In this document: positions 22,578 through 32,810 of the stretch, in pieces
Position numbering within the stretch: the stretch's first letter is position 1
Layout: the number at the start of each line of letters is the position of its first letter
Assembly (NCBI RefSeq): GCF_050003625.1
Contig: NC_134401.1
Location: 93,102,852 to 93,166,851, forward strand
DNA from: Haematobia irritans
Taxonomy: Eukaryota > Arthropoda > Insecta > Diptera > Muscidae
Direction: 5' to 3'
DNA: 64,000 bases
Notes under the pieces: generated by a model
Database searches by the model: none
What the model was told of the DNA's origin: nothing
What the model saw: only the letters and a program-made list of their open reading frames with translations
Translations under genes and position numbers: made by a program

Positions 22578-24436
22578 AACGAGTAAGTAAAGTCTAAAGT
22601 CGGGCGGGCCGACTATATTATACCCTTCACCACTATGTAGACCAACATTTTTGTTACCATCTCAACTACTTTGCTGGGAGCTATATAAAGGTTTGCATTT
22701 CCAGATACAAATACTTAAAATGGAGAAAATTTTTTGTACTTCTACAAAATCTCTAGAATTTATTTTTTTTTATTTTTAATTCAATTTTAAGTTACATTAA
22801 TTTATAAATTTCATGTATGTGTTAAAATTGAAATCGGCTAACGCAATGGAATGAAACACAATGTTAGTAAACAAAAGAGCATTTATGATTTATCAGGCGA
22901 TACTTATGTATTCCAGATATAGGACAATTGGAGTAACATTTACAATTCTTGCTATTCAGCAGTGACGATTTTACAAGTATATTGGTTAGATCTTGCCAAG
23001 ATATGTGGTCAAGTGTGGGTTGTGATATATTATTTGGTTAAGTCGGACGACTTGGAGCCTTATTTAAAACTCAACCGTTCTGTGGAAAGTCTGGCATTAG
23101 TACAGTGTGTAGGATATGACTAAGATATGGGGAAATCATCACAGAATTTTGTGTAAAGTGTGGGAATTTGACCATGTTGGTATAAACCGGAAGAACGAAT
23201 ATATGGAGGTTTTATCTAAATCTGAACCAAATTAGATCAAACTTGACACACTTAAATATCATATTAAATATATTCTCTGTGGAAACTATCCAGTCAATTG
23301 GAGGAAAATGCTATTGACAATGGGTCCAAAATATGAAATAGTCTACCATATTTTCCCACCTCTGGTGTACATATATATGGGAGCTATATCTAAATCTGAA
23401 CCAATTTTAACCAGATTTGGCACACATAATGATATCATTAATCGTACCTCTCGGTCAAAGTTTTAAGCAAATCACTGAAAAACTCTGGCTTTTGAGGCCA
23501 TATAAGTGCAAATAGGACGAAAGATGTATATGGGAGCTATATCTAAATCTGAACCGATTTTAACAAAAGTTGGCACACATAACTATACCATTAAACGTAC
23601 CTCTCGTGCAAAATTTAAACCAAATCACGGCAAAACTCTGGCTTTTGAGGCCATATAAGTTCAAATCGGGCGAAAGATATATATGGGAGCTATATCTAAA
23701 TCTGAACCGATTTCAGCCAAATTTGGTACACTTACCGATACTATTAAACGTACTCCTTATGCAAAATTTGAACCAAATCACGGCAAAACTCTGGCTTTTG
23801 AGGCCATATAAGTTCAAATCGGACTAAAGATATATATGGGAGCTATATCTAAATCTGAACCGATTTAAATCAAATTTCCCAAGCATTAGTAGAATACCAA
23901 TACTGATCTCTGCGCAAAATTTCACGAAAATTGGTAGTAAACTTTGGCCTTTGTGGTCATATGAGTCTAAATCCGACGAAAGATATATATGGGAGCTATA
24001 TCTAAATCTGAACCGATTTGGCTGATATTTTGCAAGTTTTTAGAGACTCATAAAATATTCGGACATTTGAAGAGAGTCGGTTGATAAACACGCCAAATAT
24101 GACCAGATTGGGGATAAATATATATGGCAGCTATATCTAAATCTGAACCGATTTTTTCCAAAATCAATAGCGATTGTGTCTGTCCCAAAAAACCACCCTA
24201 TGCCAAATTTGAGGACGATTGGACTTAAACTGCGACCTGTACTTTGCACACAAAATTACATGTACAGACAGACGGACGGACAGACAGACAGAAGGACATC
24301 GCTAAATCGACTCAGAATTTAATTCTAAGACGATCGGTATACTAAACAATGGGTCTCAGACTTTTCCTTCTTGGCGTCACATACAAATGCACAAACTTAT
24401 TATACCCTGTACCACAGTAGTGGTGAAGGGTATAAA
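22578..24436 (+). mobile_element. TC-A tandem-core element, nearly complete
   Basis: Left end: GAGTAAGTAAAGTCTAAAGT, CGGGCGGGCCGACTATATTA, TACCCTTCACCAC. Core units are marked by ATATGGGAGCTATATCTAAA with the ATGGG at 23377, 23531, 23683, 23836, 23989 and a shorter last step to 24124 (spacing 152-154 bp, then 135). The right end has ACAGACAGACGGACGGACAG, ATCGCTAAATCGACTCAGAA, then CTGTACCACAGTAGTGGTGA and AGGGTATAAA. The two hairpin ends and GTCCGTCTG boxes resemble Drosophila INE-1/DINE-1. It has no transposase or helicase and must be non-autonomous. Confidence 0.85.
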
Positions 24437-24539
24437 CACACACACAAGTAAATAAATTAAATATCACAAATAAGCAACTAATTGTTCACTTGGAGTACCT
24501 TACTTTAGGTTGACGGAAGGATAAAGCTTTCCCTGTTAT

Positions 24540-24758
24540 ACTGACAGATAGTAACGTAATTTGTCATTGAAATTGAGCTATCGAATCAATTTTATAAATA
24601 CAATGAAACTTTTCGTTAATATTATGAAATTTCTTTTAAACAACGACAGGTTTCTTACTATTTATGAACATGTTCCTTGTCTCAATGAAAGATTTCGTAA
24701 ACTTAACGAAAACATGTCGTTAGCTCAATTTTAATGAAATTTTGTTTCTTTGCTGTGT
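24540..24758 (-). mobile_element. M3 MITE-like element, diverged copy
   Basis: Carries TTGTCATTGAAATTGAGC, AATGAAACTTTTCGTTAAT, ACTTAACGAAAACATGTCG and TTAATGAAATTTTGTTTCTT in the order of the M3 copy at 4991-5220. Confidence 0.65.
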
Positions 24759-24815
24759 TGTGTCTAATTCAGTGACAGTGATTCCAAAATTCCTTCCTCG
24801 TCAAAACACGCACTA

Positions 24816-25449
24816 CACTGAAAAAAAGCATGTACTGTTCCAAAGATTTTGTCTTTACTCTAAAAATTTTGGTATTGTTTCCGTGCCAAAGAAGCGGAGA
24901 ATTCAAGAAAGGACACTTTTAAGACACAATTCTCTTTTAAATTTGGTTTTGTGTACTTGCTTCTAGGAAGCTAATTTTAATTTTTCGTTTTTTCACCTTT
25001 TTTTTCTTCATATGCTATCAAAGTACTTTAAAAACGAGTTAACGACAACTTTATTTTCCAAATTCAGACTCGACTTCCAGTAGAAATTATGGTATGTTTC
25101 AAGTAAAAAACGTCTTTAAAATAAAGTGTTGAAAAAATGTCTTATTTTTGAACGATTTTTTGCTTTGTAGTCAAGATGCAAAAAGACAACAAATTTTAAG
25201 ACAATTTCAATAAATTTAAAGAATTTTTCTGAATTATTAAGGTCAACATGACTTTAGCCCAAAATTTTTTCCTTCCATGTTATGATACGCATTTTTAAGT
25301 CAAATCACTTAATTGTAAGGACATTACGACTTCATTGAAAAGTTTATCGACTCTTCGACAAGGAAAGAAAACTTTATAATAGCAAAATGTTCATTAGTTT
25401 TTTAAAGACATGAAATCTTTGACCTCACGACAACATTTTTTTTTCAGTG
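24816..25449 (+). mobile_element. M1 MITE-like element, complete
   Basis: A 634-bp copy from CACTGAAAAAAAGCATGTAC to ACATTTTTTTTTCAGTG, with the block order of 20825-21478. It directly abuts a TC-C element that has lost its right-end tip. Frames through it are spurious. Confidence 0.88.
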
Positions 25450-27078
25450 TAGGATGGGGGGTATATTAACTTTGTCATCATCGTTTGTAACACATCGAAA
25501 TATTGCTCTAAGACCCCCATATATTCTGGGTCGTGGTGAAATTCTGAGTCGATCTAAGCATGTCCGTTCCGTCCGTCCGTCTGTTGAAATCAAGCTAACT
25601 TCCGAACAAAACAAACTATGGACTTGAAACTTGGTACAAGTAGTTGTTATTGATGTAGGTCGGATGGTATTGCAAATGGGCCATATCGGATCACTTTTAC
25701 GTATAGGCCCCATAAAAACTGACCCTCATATTTGGCTAGGAGAAGCATATTTCATCCGATCCGGTTGAAATTTGGTACGTGGTATTGGTGTATGGTCTCT
25801 AACAACAATGCCAGGATTGGTCCATATCGGTCTATAATTATATATAGCCCTTATATAAACCGATCCCCATATTTGACCTCCGGAGCTTTTTGAAGGAGCC
25901 AAATTCATCCGATCCGGTTGAAATTTGGTACGTGGTGTTAGTATATGGTCTCTAACAACGATGCAAAAATTGGTCCATATCGGTTCATAATTATATATAG
26001 CCCCCATATAAACCGATCCCCATATTTTTTGAAGGAGCATAATTCATCCGATCCGGTTGAAATTTGGTACATTTCGCTAGTGTATGGTCGATAACAACTA
26101 TGCCATTTGGTCTGTATCAATCTATATTATCCCTCCAATGCCCAATCCCGCCTTTTTAATTTAATAAGGAAGCTTTTAGTAAAACACACCTTAAGACAAC
26201 AAAAATGGGTAAAATAAAGAGAAAACTTAGTTTAAACTGTTCAAGAGGCTTCGCAGCATATACTGAATTTTACCGTATAAATTTATCTTGTTTAGTTTTC
26301 TTGCTTTTGTGTCGTTAACATTGAAAATTTAATCAGGTGACAAAAAAATCACCATTGCCACTCGAACCAAAAATAATCAACCAGCATGTTATTGCCATAG
26401 AAAATGTTGTCCAAATTTTATATTTCTATAGAAAATTTGTCAAAATTTTATTTTTTTAGAACATTTTGTCAACATTTTATGTCGTTAGGAAATTTTGTCA
26501 AAATATAATTTCTATACAAAATTTGTCAAAATTTTATTTCTATAGACAATTTTGCCAAAATTTTATTTCTATAAAAAAATTTGTCATGAGTTATTTCTGC
26601 AGAAAATTTTGTCAAAATGTGATTTTATAGAAAATTTATGAAGCATTTCATAGTTGGAGAGGAACATTTTGCAAAATCTTCCAAAATATCAAGAATTCTA
26701 CCAATTCTGCCATTACTAGACTCGTGTTCATAATTGTATATAGCCCCCATATAAAGCGACCCCCATATTTCAATTCTAGCTCTATAGTTACCGCACAAAA
26801 GGTCATATCGTTTCGTAATCATGTCTTCCCTATATATACTGGTCAAGAACTGAATATATACGTATTTAATCGACCTTTCTTTTGTTTACTATATATCCCG
26901 CATGGACTAACTTACAATTTAGAAGATGATGTTAAGAAGTTTTAAGATGCCTTACCATCGGTCGCAACCCAAGTAATTTAATTGTGGATGACCGTCTTTA
27001 GCAGAAGTTTCTACGCAATCCATGTTGGAAGGTACATAAGATTCGGCCTGGCCGAATTTACGGCCGTATATACTTGTT
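25450..27078 (-). mobile_element. TC-C tandem-core element with M7 inside
   Basis: Starts GGATGGGGGGTATATTAACT (tip of the right end missing), then the ATATTCTGGGTCGTGGTGAA and CCGTCCGTCCGTCTGTTG boxes and units with AATTATATATAGCCC. An internal stretch at about 26130-26340 matches the repeat at 7964-8092 in reverse. M7 with its 28-bp array lies at 26345-26725. The left end is GAAGGTACATAAGATTCGGC, CTGGCCGAATTTACGGCCGT, ATATACTTGT. Confidence 0.8.
26345..26725. repeat. M7 element with a 28-bp tandem array
   Basis: Flanks CACCATTGCCACTCGAACC and CATTACTAGACTCGTG enclose about ten diverged units of TTTCTATAGAAAATTTTGTC type. It occupies the same place in a TC-C element as the M7 at 18443-18757. 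Confidence 0.75.
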
Positions 27079-27194
27079 ACTGTTGATTTTACATAACTCA
27101 AGTCGGTTTGATCAGTAGTGACTTTCAAATTTCAAAATATGTTTTTTCAGAGGAGGAAATAAATTTGTCCACATTAAATTTGGAAACATTAATA

Positions 27195-28127
27195 AAGGGT
27201 GATTCTTTTGAGGTTAGGATTTTCATGCATTAGTATTTGACAGATCACGTGGGATTTCAGACATGGTGTCAAAGAGAAAGATGCTCAGTATGCTTTGACA
27301 TTTCATCATGAATAGACTTACGATCTGCCACAACGTCGAATTTTCAGTGAATGGGCCCTAGAAAAGTTGGCAGAAAATCCGCTTTTTTATCGACAAATTT
27401 TGTTCAGCGATGAGGCTCATTTCTGGTTGAATGGCTACGTAAATAAGCAAAATTGCCGCATTTGGAGTGAAGAGCAACCAGAAGCCGTTCAAGAACTGCC
27501 CATGCATCCCGAAAAATGCACTGTTTGGTGTGGTTTGTACGCTGGTGGAATCATTGGACCGTATTTTTTCAAAGATGCTGTTGGACGCAACGTTACGGTG
27601 AATGGCGATCGCTATCGTTCGATGCTAACAAACTTTTTGTTGCCAAAAATGGAAGAACTGAACTTGGTTGACATGTGGTTTCAACAAGATGGCGCTACAT
27701 GCCACACAGCTCGCGATTCTATGGCCATTTTGAGGGAAAACTTCGGAGAACAATTCATCTCAAGAAATGGACCGGTAAGTTGGCCACCAAGATCATGCGA
27801 TTTGACGCCTTTAGACTATTTTTTGTGGGGCTACGTCAAGTCTAAAGTCTACAGAAATAAGCCAGCAACTATTCCAGCTTTGGAAGACAACATTTCCGAA
27901 GAAATTCGGGCTATTCCGGCCGAAATGCTCGAAAAAGTTGCCCAAAATTGGACTTTCCGAATGGACCACCTAAGACGCAGCCGCGGTCAACATTTAAATG
28001 AAATTATCTTCAAAAAGTAAATGTCATGGACCAATCTAACGTTTCAAATAAAGAACCGATGAGATTTTGCAAATTTTATGCGTTTTTTTTTAAAAAAAAG
28101 TTATCAAGCTCTTAACAAATCACCCTT
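27195..28127 (+). mobile_element. DD41D (rosa-like) Tc1/mariner element, N-terminally deleted
   Basis: A 933-bp element with short inverted ends AAGGGTGATT / AATCACCCTT flanked by TA. The second copy at 60365-61010 shares both ends and the same shortened 5' part, so the N-terminal deletion predates their separation. It is too short for a full transposase gene of about 350 codons. Confidence 0.88.
27367..28020 (+). pseudogene. DD41D transposase catalytic domain, 217 codons open
   Basis: Encodes the DDE/D catalytic domain of a Tc1/mariner transposase: first Asp in ILFSDEAHFW, second in MWFQQDGATCH, third in SCDLTPLDYFLWG, with 41 residues between the last two (DD41D, as in the rosa family). 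The frame ends naturally at ..HLNEIIFKK. It is open throughout, but an upstream frameshift near 27325 and absence of the helix-turn-helix region (about 110-130 residues expected) make a working transposase unlikely. In the sister copy the frame continues upstream as RIFSEWALEKLAENP, so M27367 is only the first Met of the open part. Confidence 0.88.
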
Positions 28128-28469
28128 TATTTGGAGGCAGTCTGTTTCTTATTTCAATTATGAGTGCTTTTGTGAATTTAATACTAACGTTTTTAATGTC
28201 ATCTTTATTAAGTTCAGAAATTCTGCACTTCTCGCTAGACAAGTGTGGCAATATAGTTGAGTTTCTTAAGCTTTTGACACTCTACTTTTTTATGAAAAGG
28301 TGCCGTCATTTATACTCAATACTGCTCAAAATGAAAAGCACCAAATGAAAACGCCAGAAAGTACCACGTTGGTGCTTTTTTGAAAAGGCACTAAAAAGTC
28401 AATTTGTTGCTTTTTGGACATAAAAAAGCACTAAATTTGGTGTTTAAAGCACTGGAGCAAACAGTTTTT
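28128..28469. other. No gene; cluster of GCACT/AGTGC-type motifs
   Basis: Between 28295 and 28465 the phrases AAAAGCACCAAAT, TTGGTGCTTTTT, AAAGGCACTAAAA, AAAAAGCACTAAATTTGGTG and AAAGCACTGGAG recur in both orientations. This looks like the interior of a small DNA element, but I find no ends. Confidence 0.4.
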
Positions 28470-29024
28470 TTGCTCCGATTTAGTTGAAATTTTGCACAGG
28501 GAGTAGAATTAGCATTGTAGCTATGCGTGCCAAATTTGGTTGAAATCGGTTCAGATTTAGATATAGCTCCCATATATATGTTTTTATGATTTCGACAAAA
28601 ATGGTCAAAATACCAATATTTTTCTTGTAAAATCGCCACTGCTTAGTCGAAAAGTTGTAAAAATGACTCTAATTTCCCTAAATTTCTAATACATATATAT
28701 CGAGCGATAAATCATAAATAAACTTTTGAGAAATTCCCTTAAAATTGCTTCAGATTTAAATGTTTCCCATATTTTTGTACTAACATTGTGTTCCGCCCTA
28801 GTGCATTAGCCGACTTAAATTTTGAGTCTATAGATTTTGTAGAAGTCTATCAAATTCTGTCCAAATCTAGTGATATTTAAATGTATGTATTTGGGACAAA
28901 CCTTTATATATAGCACCCAAAACATTTGACGGATGTGATATGGTATCGAATGTTTAGATCTACAAAGTGGTGCAGGGTATAATATAGTCGGCCCCGCCCG
29001 GCTTTAGACTTTCCTTACTTGTTT
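28470..29024 (-). mobile_element. TC-A tandem-core element, left half
   Basis: Contains one core unit (CGGTTCAGATTTAGATATAG at about 28547) and the TC-A upstream region, ending GTGCAGGGTATAATATAGTC, GGCCCCGCCCGGCTTTAGAC, TTTCCTTACTTGTTT. The right end with the GTCCGTCTG box is missing. Confidence 0.78.
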
Positions 29025-29065
29025 GTACGAATGCTGTTCTTATTAGCTTCAATTCATTCAGGAAG

Positions 29066-29290
29066 ATTTAATCTCAGACCCCATCAAGAATATATGTTCT
29101 TGTGGTGACATTCTGAGTTGATCTAACAATGTACGCCCGTCTGTCTGTTGACATCACGCTGACTTCCGAACGGAAAAAGTTATCGGTTTGAAACTTGGTG
29201 CAAGTAGTTGTTATTGATGTAGGCCGAATGGGAATGGGCCATATGAAATCACTTTTATGTATAGTCCACATATTATCTAACCGTTCCCCC
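29066..29290 (-). mobile_element. TC-C right-end fragment
   Basis: CAGACCCCATCAAGAATATA, GTGGTGACATTCTGAGTTGA, CCCGTCTGTCTGTTGACATC, then GTAGTTGTTATTGATGTAGG, as in TC-C right ends. It is diverged and lacks the terminal hairpin. Confidence 0.7.
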
Positions 29291-30182
29291 TTTGGATATC
29301 AGATTTCTTAAAAGTGACCTTACGATAATGGCTCACTTCTCTCTGAAGCAATACCAATATCATCACAGTAGAGAAAAAATCTTTGGAACTGGGACAGTTT
29401 TTTCAGTGTGTGTGTGGAGGCCCGGCAGAACATTCAGTCTTATTTACCTTAGTTTAATGTTACTCGCCTTATTTGTCAAACAAAAGAATTAACGATTTTT
29501 AATTGCTTTCACACAAAAACATTTGTAACAAAAATATTTTTCAACTACAACTGTGATAAATGTTAGTTGCTTTAGAAGCTTAACACAAAATAACCGTTTG
29601 GAAATCATTTAAGTCTTCAGTATTCGGTTTTGTTTATCGAAAATACCATTAAGCCAACGGTTCTTTAAGTCTGTCCAGTTTCTAAAAAGAAAAAAACACA
29701 TTTCAAAGTAACGTTAGATTTGCAAAACCAGAAGACTCATACACAAAATGCCAAATCTTCTAAACTTAAAAACAACATCACTAAAGCAACACTAAATAAC
29801 AATCATTAGGGCTTTAAAATGTTTTCTAACTTTTAGCCAGCGAAAGCAAGAATGTGTGTGTTTTTTTAACATTTGGCACTCCTCTGACGCTGGCGCAAAT
29901 TTTTGTCGCTACCTCCTCTACGAAATGGAACACCCATCTACCACAATTCCAGTGATTTTTGCGGTAGACAAGAGATGATATATTCTAAGATTCGTATTAA
30001 CCTAAGGGCGGTTTTTAGCGGTGAAAATCAAAATCTTATAAACAAAAAATCTTCTAAGCAGAAGTCAAACTTCGAAATGACCTTAAAAGAAAATCAAAGG
30101 TTTCGTTTGCTATAATCAGAGAATGTGCAGAGAAAAGTTAAAAACTAAGAGAAAGAAAGGGCTAAATCTTATCTCAGGCTGA
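29291..30182. other. No recognised gene
   Basis: About 0.9 kb without a clear family apart from an M1-like scrap at about 29370-29415 (AAAATCTTTGGAACTGGGAC, TTTTTTCAGTGTG). A 70-codon frame at 29903-30115 has no recognisable feature. Confidence 0.4.
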
Positions 30183-30318
30183 ATCTTATGGACCCTCCAC
30201 CATGTATTGTGTACAAATTTGAACCGAATTTGATGAAATTTTTTCTTCAAAGAGGCTCCAGAAGTCAAATCTGGGGATCGGTTTATATGGGGGCTATATA
30301 TAATTCTGGATATATGAA
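30183..30318 (+). mobile_element. TC-C left-end and unit fragment
   Basis: CTTATGGACCCTCCACCATG followed directly by one core half-unit (AGAGGCTCCAGAAGTCAAAT, GGTTTATATGGGGGCTATAT). Most of the element is deleted. Confidence 0.65.
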
Positions 30319-30499
30319 CCACGTTTTGCTTGGGTGGGGGTGTGACGGACATCGCACAGTATTTCGAAATCAATTTTTTCGGAAATAATTCTGAAACATT
30401 TGAACGAGCTAAGTTTGTGGGTTTCTAGACTGTCCATTGGTTGACCTGTAGGCGTTGAAAGCTTTAGCTAGCAAATCTGCAATTATAAATTTTGAACTA

Positions 30500-31594
30500 C
30501 CCAGCAAAAAAAAAACGTCGCCAAAAAAGTACACTGAAAAAACAGTTAACCAGCCAGGAAGAAAACTTTCGGTTAATTTTAGAAAATTTTGAATATTTGT
30601 AGAAAATTTTAACTAAACAGTATTACAAACGTTGGCATCACGCCGATGTCATAAACATAAGTAAATATTTTTCGACAAATTCAAGAAAATTTATTAGACA
30701 TAACTAAGTTTTTTCACTTGTTAAAGAAAACTTTGTAGTTTGAAAGAAAAACTTATAGTTCAAAACTGCAAGAATGTCTTTGGTGACATACGAAGTTCAT
30801 GATGGATGCATTTTTGGTACAATTTACAAATTTAAAGAAATTCTGAACTATTTTGTGGAAGACACGAATTTAGTTAATCTTTATGCTTCATTTGAGTATA
30901 TTTTTTTCCTCGGGTTTAGTTAATTAAACTCACGTACACAAAAAATTATTAGAGTAAAGAAAACTTTCTCCAAACATAATAATTCTATGAACTAAAATAA
31001 AGTTAAATGGGCTTTAGTAAAATAGAGAGTTCACTTTTTTTTGAGTGTAATGAAAATGTTATTTTTGGAGCCGGAAGTGGTGCAAAATTGACGCAGAAGC
31101 GATGAATTTAACATGGGCTTGTCATAGGACGGAAGTCCTCCTTTTCAACAGCCGTTGCACTGAATTTGCATCACTTCTTTAGGTGTGATCAGAATTCAAT
31201 GTTTTGGATGTAAGTAAATAAATTCTGTTATATTTTGTCAAATAAATAATTTTTATAATTTTTTTATAATTTTAATGGATTCTAACGCTCGTCGGAAACG
31301 TTTGACTACAAATATCTTCAAAAATTCACAATTTTTTCAGATTGGAATTAGGATTTTTTTTCGACAAAATTTAGATGATTTCTATCATTTCATGAATTCT
31401 TACTCTGTTTTTAGCCTATTGGAAACAAAAAAAGTTAAAATTAACCATTAAAAGTATGAAAAAACCACGTTATAAAAAACTAAATTAAAATAACTTCCTG
31501 GGTAGTTAAAATAAAGAACATCATTGGGAGTGCATCTTCTGGAAGTGCTTTTAAAGTTGTGCCTTTGGAAGAACTTCCAAATTTTTTTGCTGGG
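30500..31594 (+). mobile_element. M2 MITE-like element with M4 inside
   Basis: M2 parts are 30500-30531 and 31048-31594. Ends are CCCAGCAAAAAAAAAACG and AAATTTTTTTGCTGGG, flanked by TA. Removing M4 restores ..GTCGCCAAAAAAGTA / ATGAAAATG.. as in other M2 copies. Confidence 0.88.
30532..31047. mobile_element. M4 MITE-like element inserted in M2
   Basis: A 516-bp element with imperfect short inverted ends CACTGAAAAAAC / TTTTTTTTGAGTG and TA duplicated on both sides. The interior differs from M1 although the ends are alike (TTAACCAGCCAGG, CGAATTTAGTTAATC). A second partial copy lies in reverse at 43970-44160. Non-coding. Confidence 0.8.
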
Positions 31595-31760
31595 TAATTA
31601 TGATGTCATTATGATTTTTATTGAGTTTTCCCCAAATTCTTATCAAAAATTCCCAAAATCCCCAAAGTGGCGACATATGTTAAAAAAGCGTTGTTTTTTG
31701 TAATTTGCATATAAAGGGTGGTTAAATTGTAAGGGCCGATGTTGAATGTGAACCACACCT

Positions 31761-31846
31761 AAACGCCAAGTTTTTTTTCCGAATTTTATTTGACATTTCT
31801 CTAAACGCCAAGTTTTTTTTTCCGAATTTTATTTGACATTTCTCTA
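31761..31846. repeat. 42-bp tandem duplication in the DD41D 5' region
   Basis: Two head-to-tail copies of AAACGCCAAG..TTTGACATTTCTCT at 31761-31802 and 31803-31846, differing by one T in the T-run. Confidence 0.9.
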
Positions 31847-31917
31847 TTTCAGACTTACTCAATTTGAACCATGGAGAGAGATACATAATCCAATAACGTG
31901 TTAAATGGTTCCAAGAA

Positions 31918-32573
31918 ATGGCAACAGTGGATGATCAATTTTCGAAGAAAATCATCTTCAGTGATGAGGCACATTTTCACCTCAGTGGATTCGTCAATAA
32001 ACAGAATTGCCGCATTTGGGCGGATTCTCATTCGAGTGATTGTCGAAAAACCAATGCACCCACAATGAGTTACTGTTTGGTGCGGTTTATGGGCTGGCGG
32101 CATCATCGGGCCGTATTTTTTTCCAAAATGAGGCCGGTCAGGCAGTTACTGTGAATGGTATTCGCTATCGTGGGATGATAACGAACTTTTTATGGCCCGA
32201 ATTGGAAGATATGGATGTGGACGATATGGGGTTTCAGCAGGACGGTGCCACTTGCCACACAGCTAACGAAACAATGGCTCTTTTGCGCAACAAATTCAAT
32301 GGCCGTGTTATCTCACGTACTGGCGATATCAATTGGCCGCCAAGATCATGTGATTTGACACCGTTGGACTTTTTTCTTTGGGGTTATTTGAAAGGAAAGG
32401 TGTACGTTGATAAGCCAGCAACAATTCAAGAGATAAAGGATGAGATACTTCGGCACATTAACGGCATAGAACCTCCATTATGCCTCAGCGTCATCGAAAA
32501 TTTGGACCATCGGATGAAGGTGTGCCACCGAGGTCGCGGCGCCCATTTCGCCGATATTTTGCTCCATACATAA
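31918..32573 (+). pseudogene. DD41D transposase catalytic domain, one frameshift
   Basis: Starts ATVDDQFSKKIIFSDEAHFH (first catalytic Asp), then FVNKQNCRIW. A frameshift near 32050 moves to a second frame carrying VTVNGIRYRG, MGFQQDGATCH (second Asp) and SCDLTPLDFFLWG (third Asp, 41 residues between). It ends ..AHFADILLHT. The helix-turn-helix part is absent. About half of the aligned positions agree with the copy at 27367, so these are separate DD41D subfamilies. Confidence 0.88.
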
Positions 32574-32810
32574 TTGAGTAATACCAATATATCATAATAA
32601 AATATAATTACAATAATTTCCTAAATAGTTTGTGTTTTATTCAAAATCAACATCGGCCCTTGAAATTTTAACCACCCTTTATTTCAGATGTTTACCGGAA
32701 GGCTGATGAAACCTTTTATAGTTGGGTAATCGACACAAGAGGCTTTTTGGAAAAAGTATTCGATTTAGCAATTGGTTCTTTGCCAAATGAGAATTAAAAA
32801 CTAAATTTTT

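Larger units (their letters stand above)
31715..32679 (+). mobile_element. Second DD41D Tc1/mariner lineage, N-terminally deleted
   Basis: A 965-bp element with 33-bp inverted ends (AAGGGTGGTTAAATTGTAAG / reverse of CTTGAAATTTTAACCACCCTT) flanked by TA. It differs in sequence from the DD41D at 27195 but has the same domain make-up. A 42-bp block (AAACGCCAAG..CATTTCTCT) is tandemly duplicated at 31761-31846. Confidence 0.9.
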
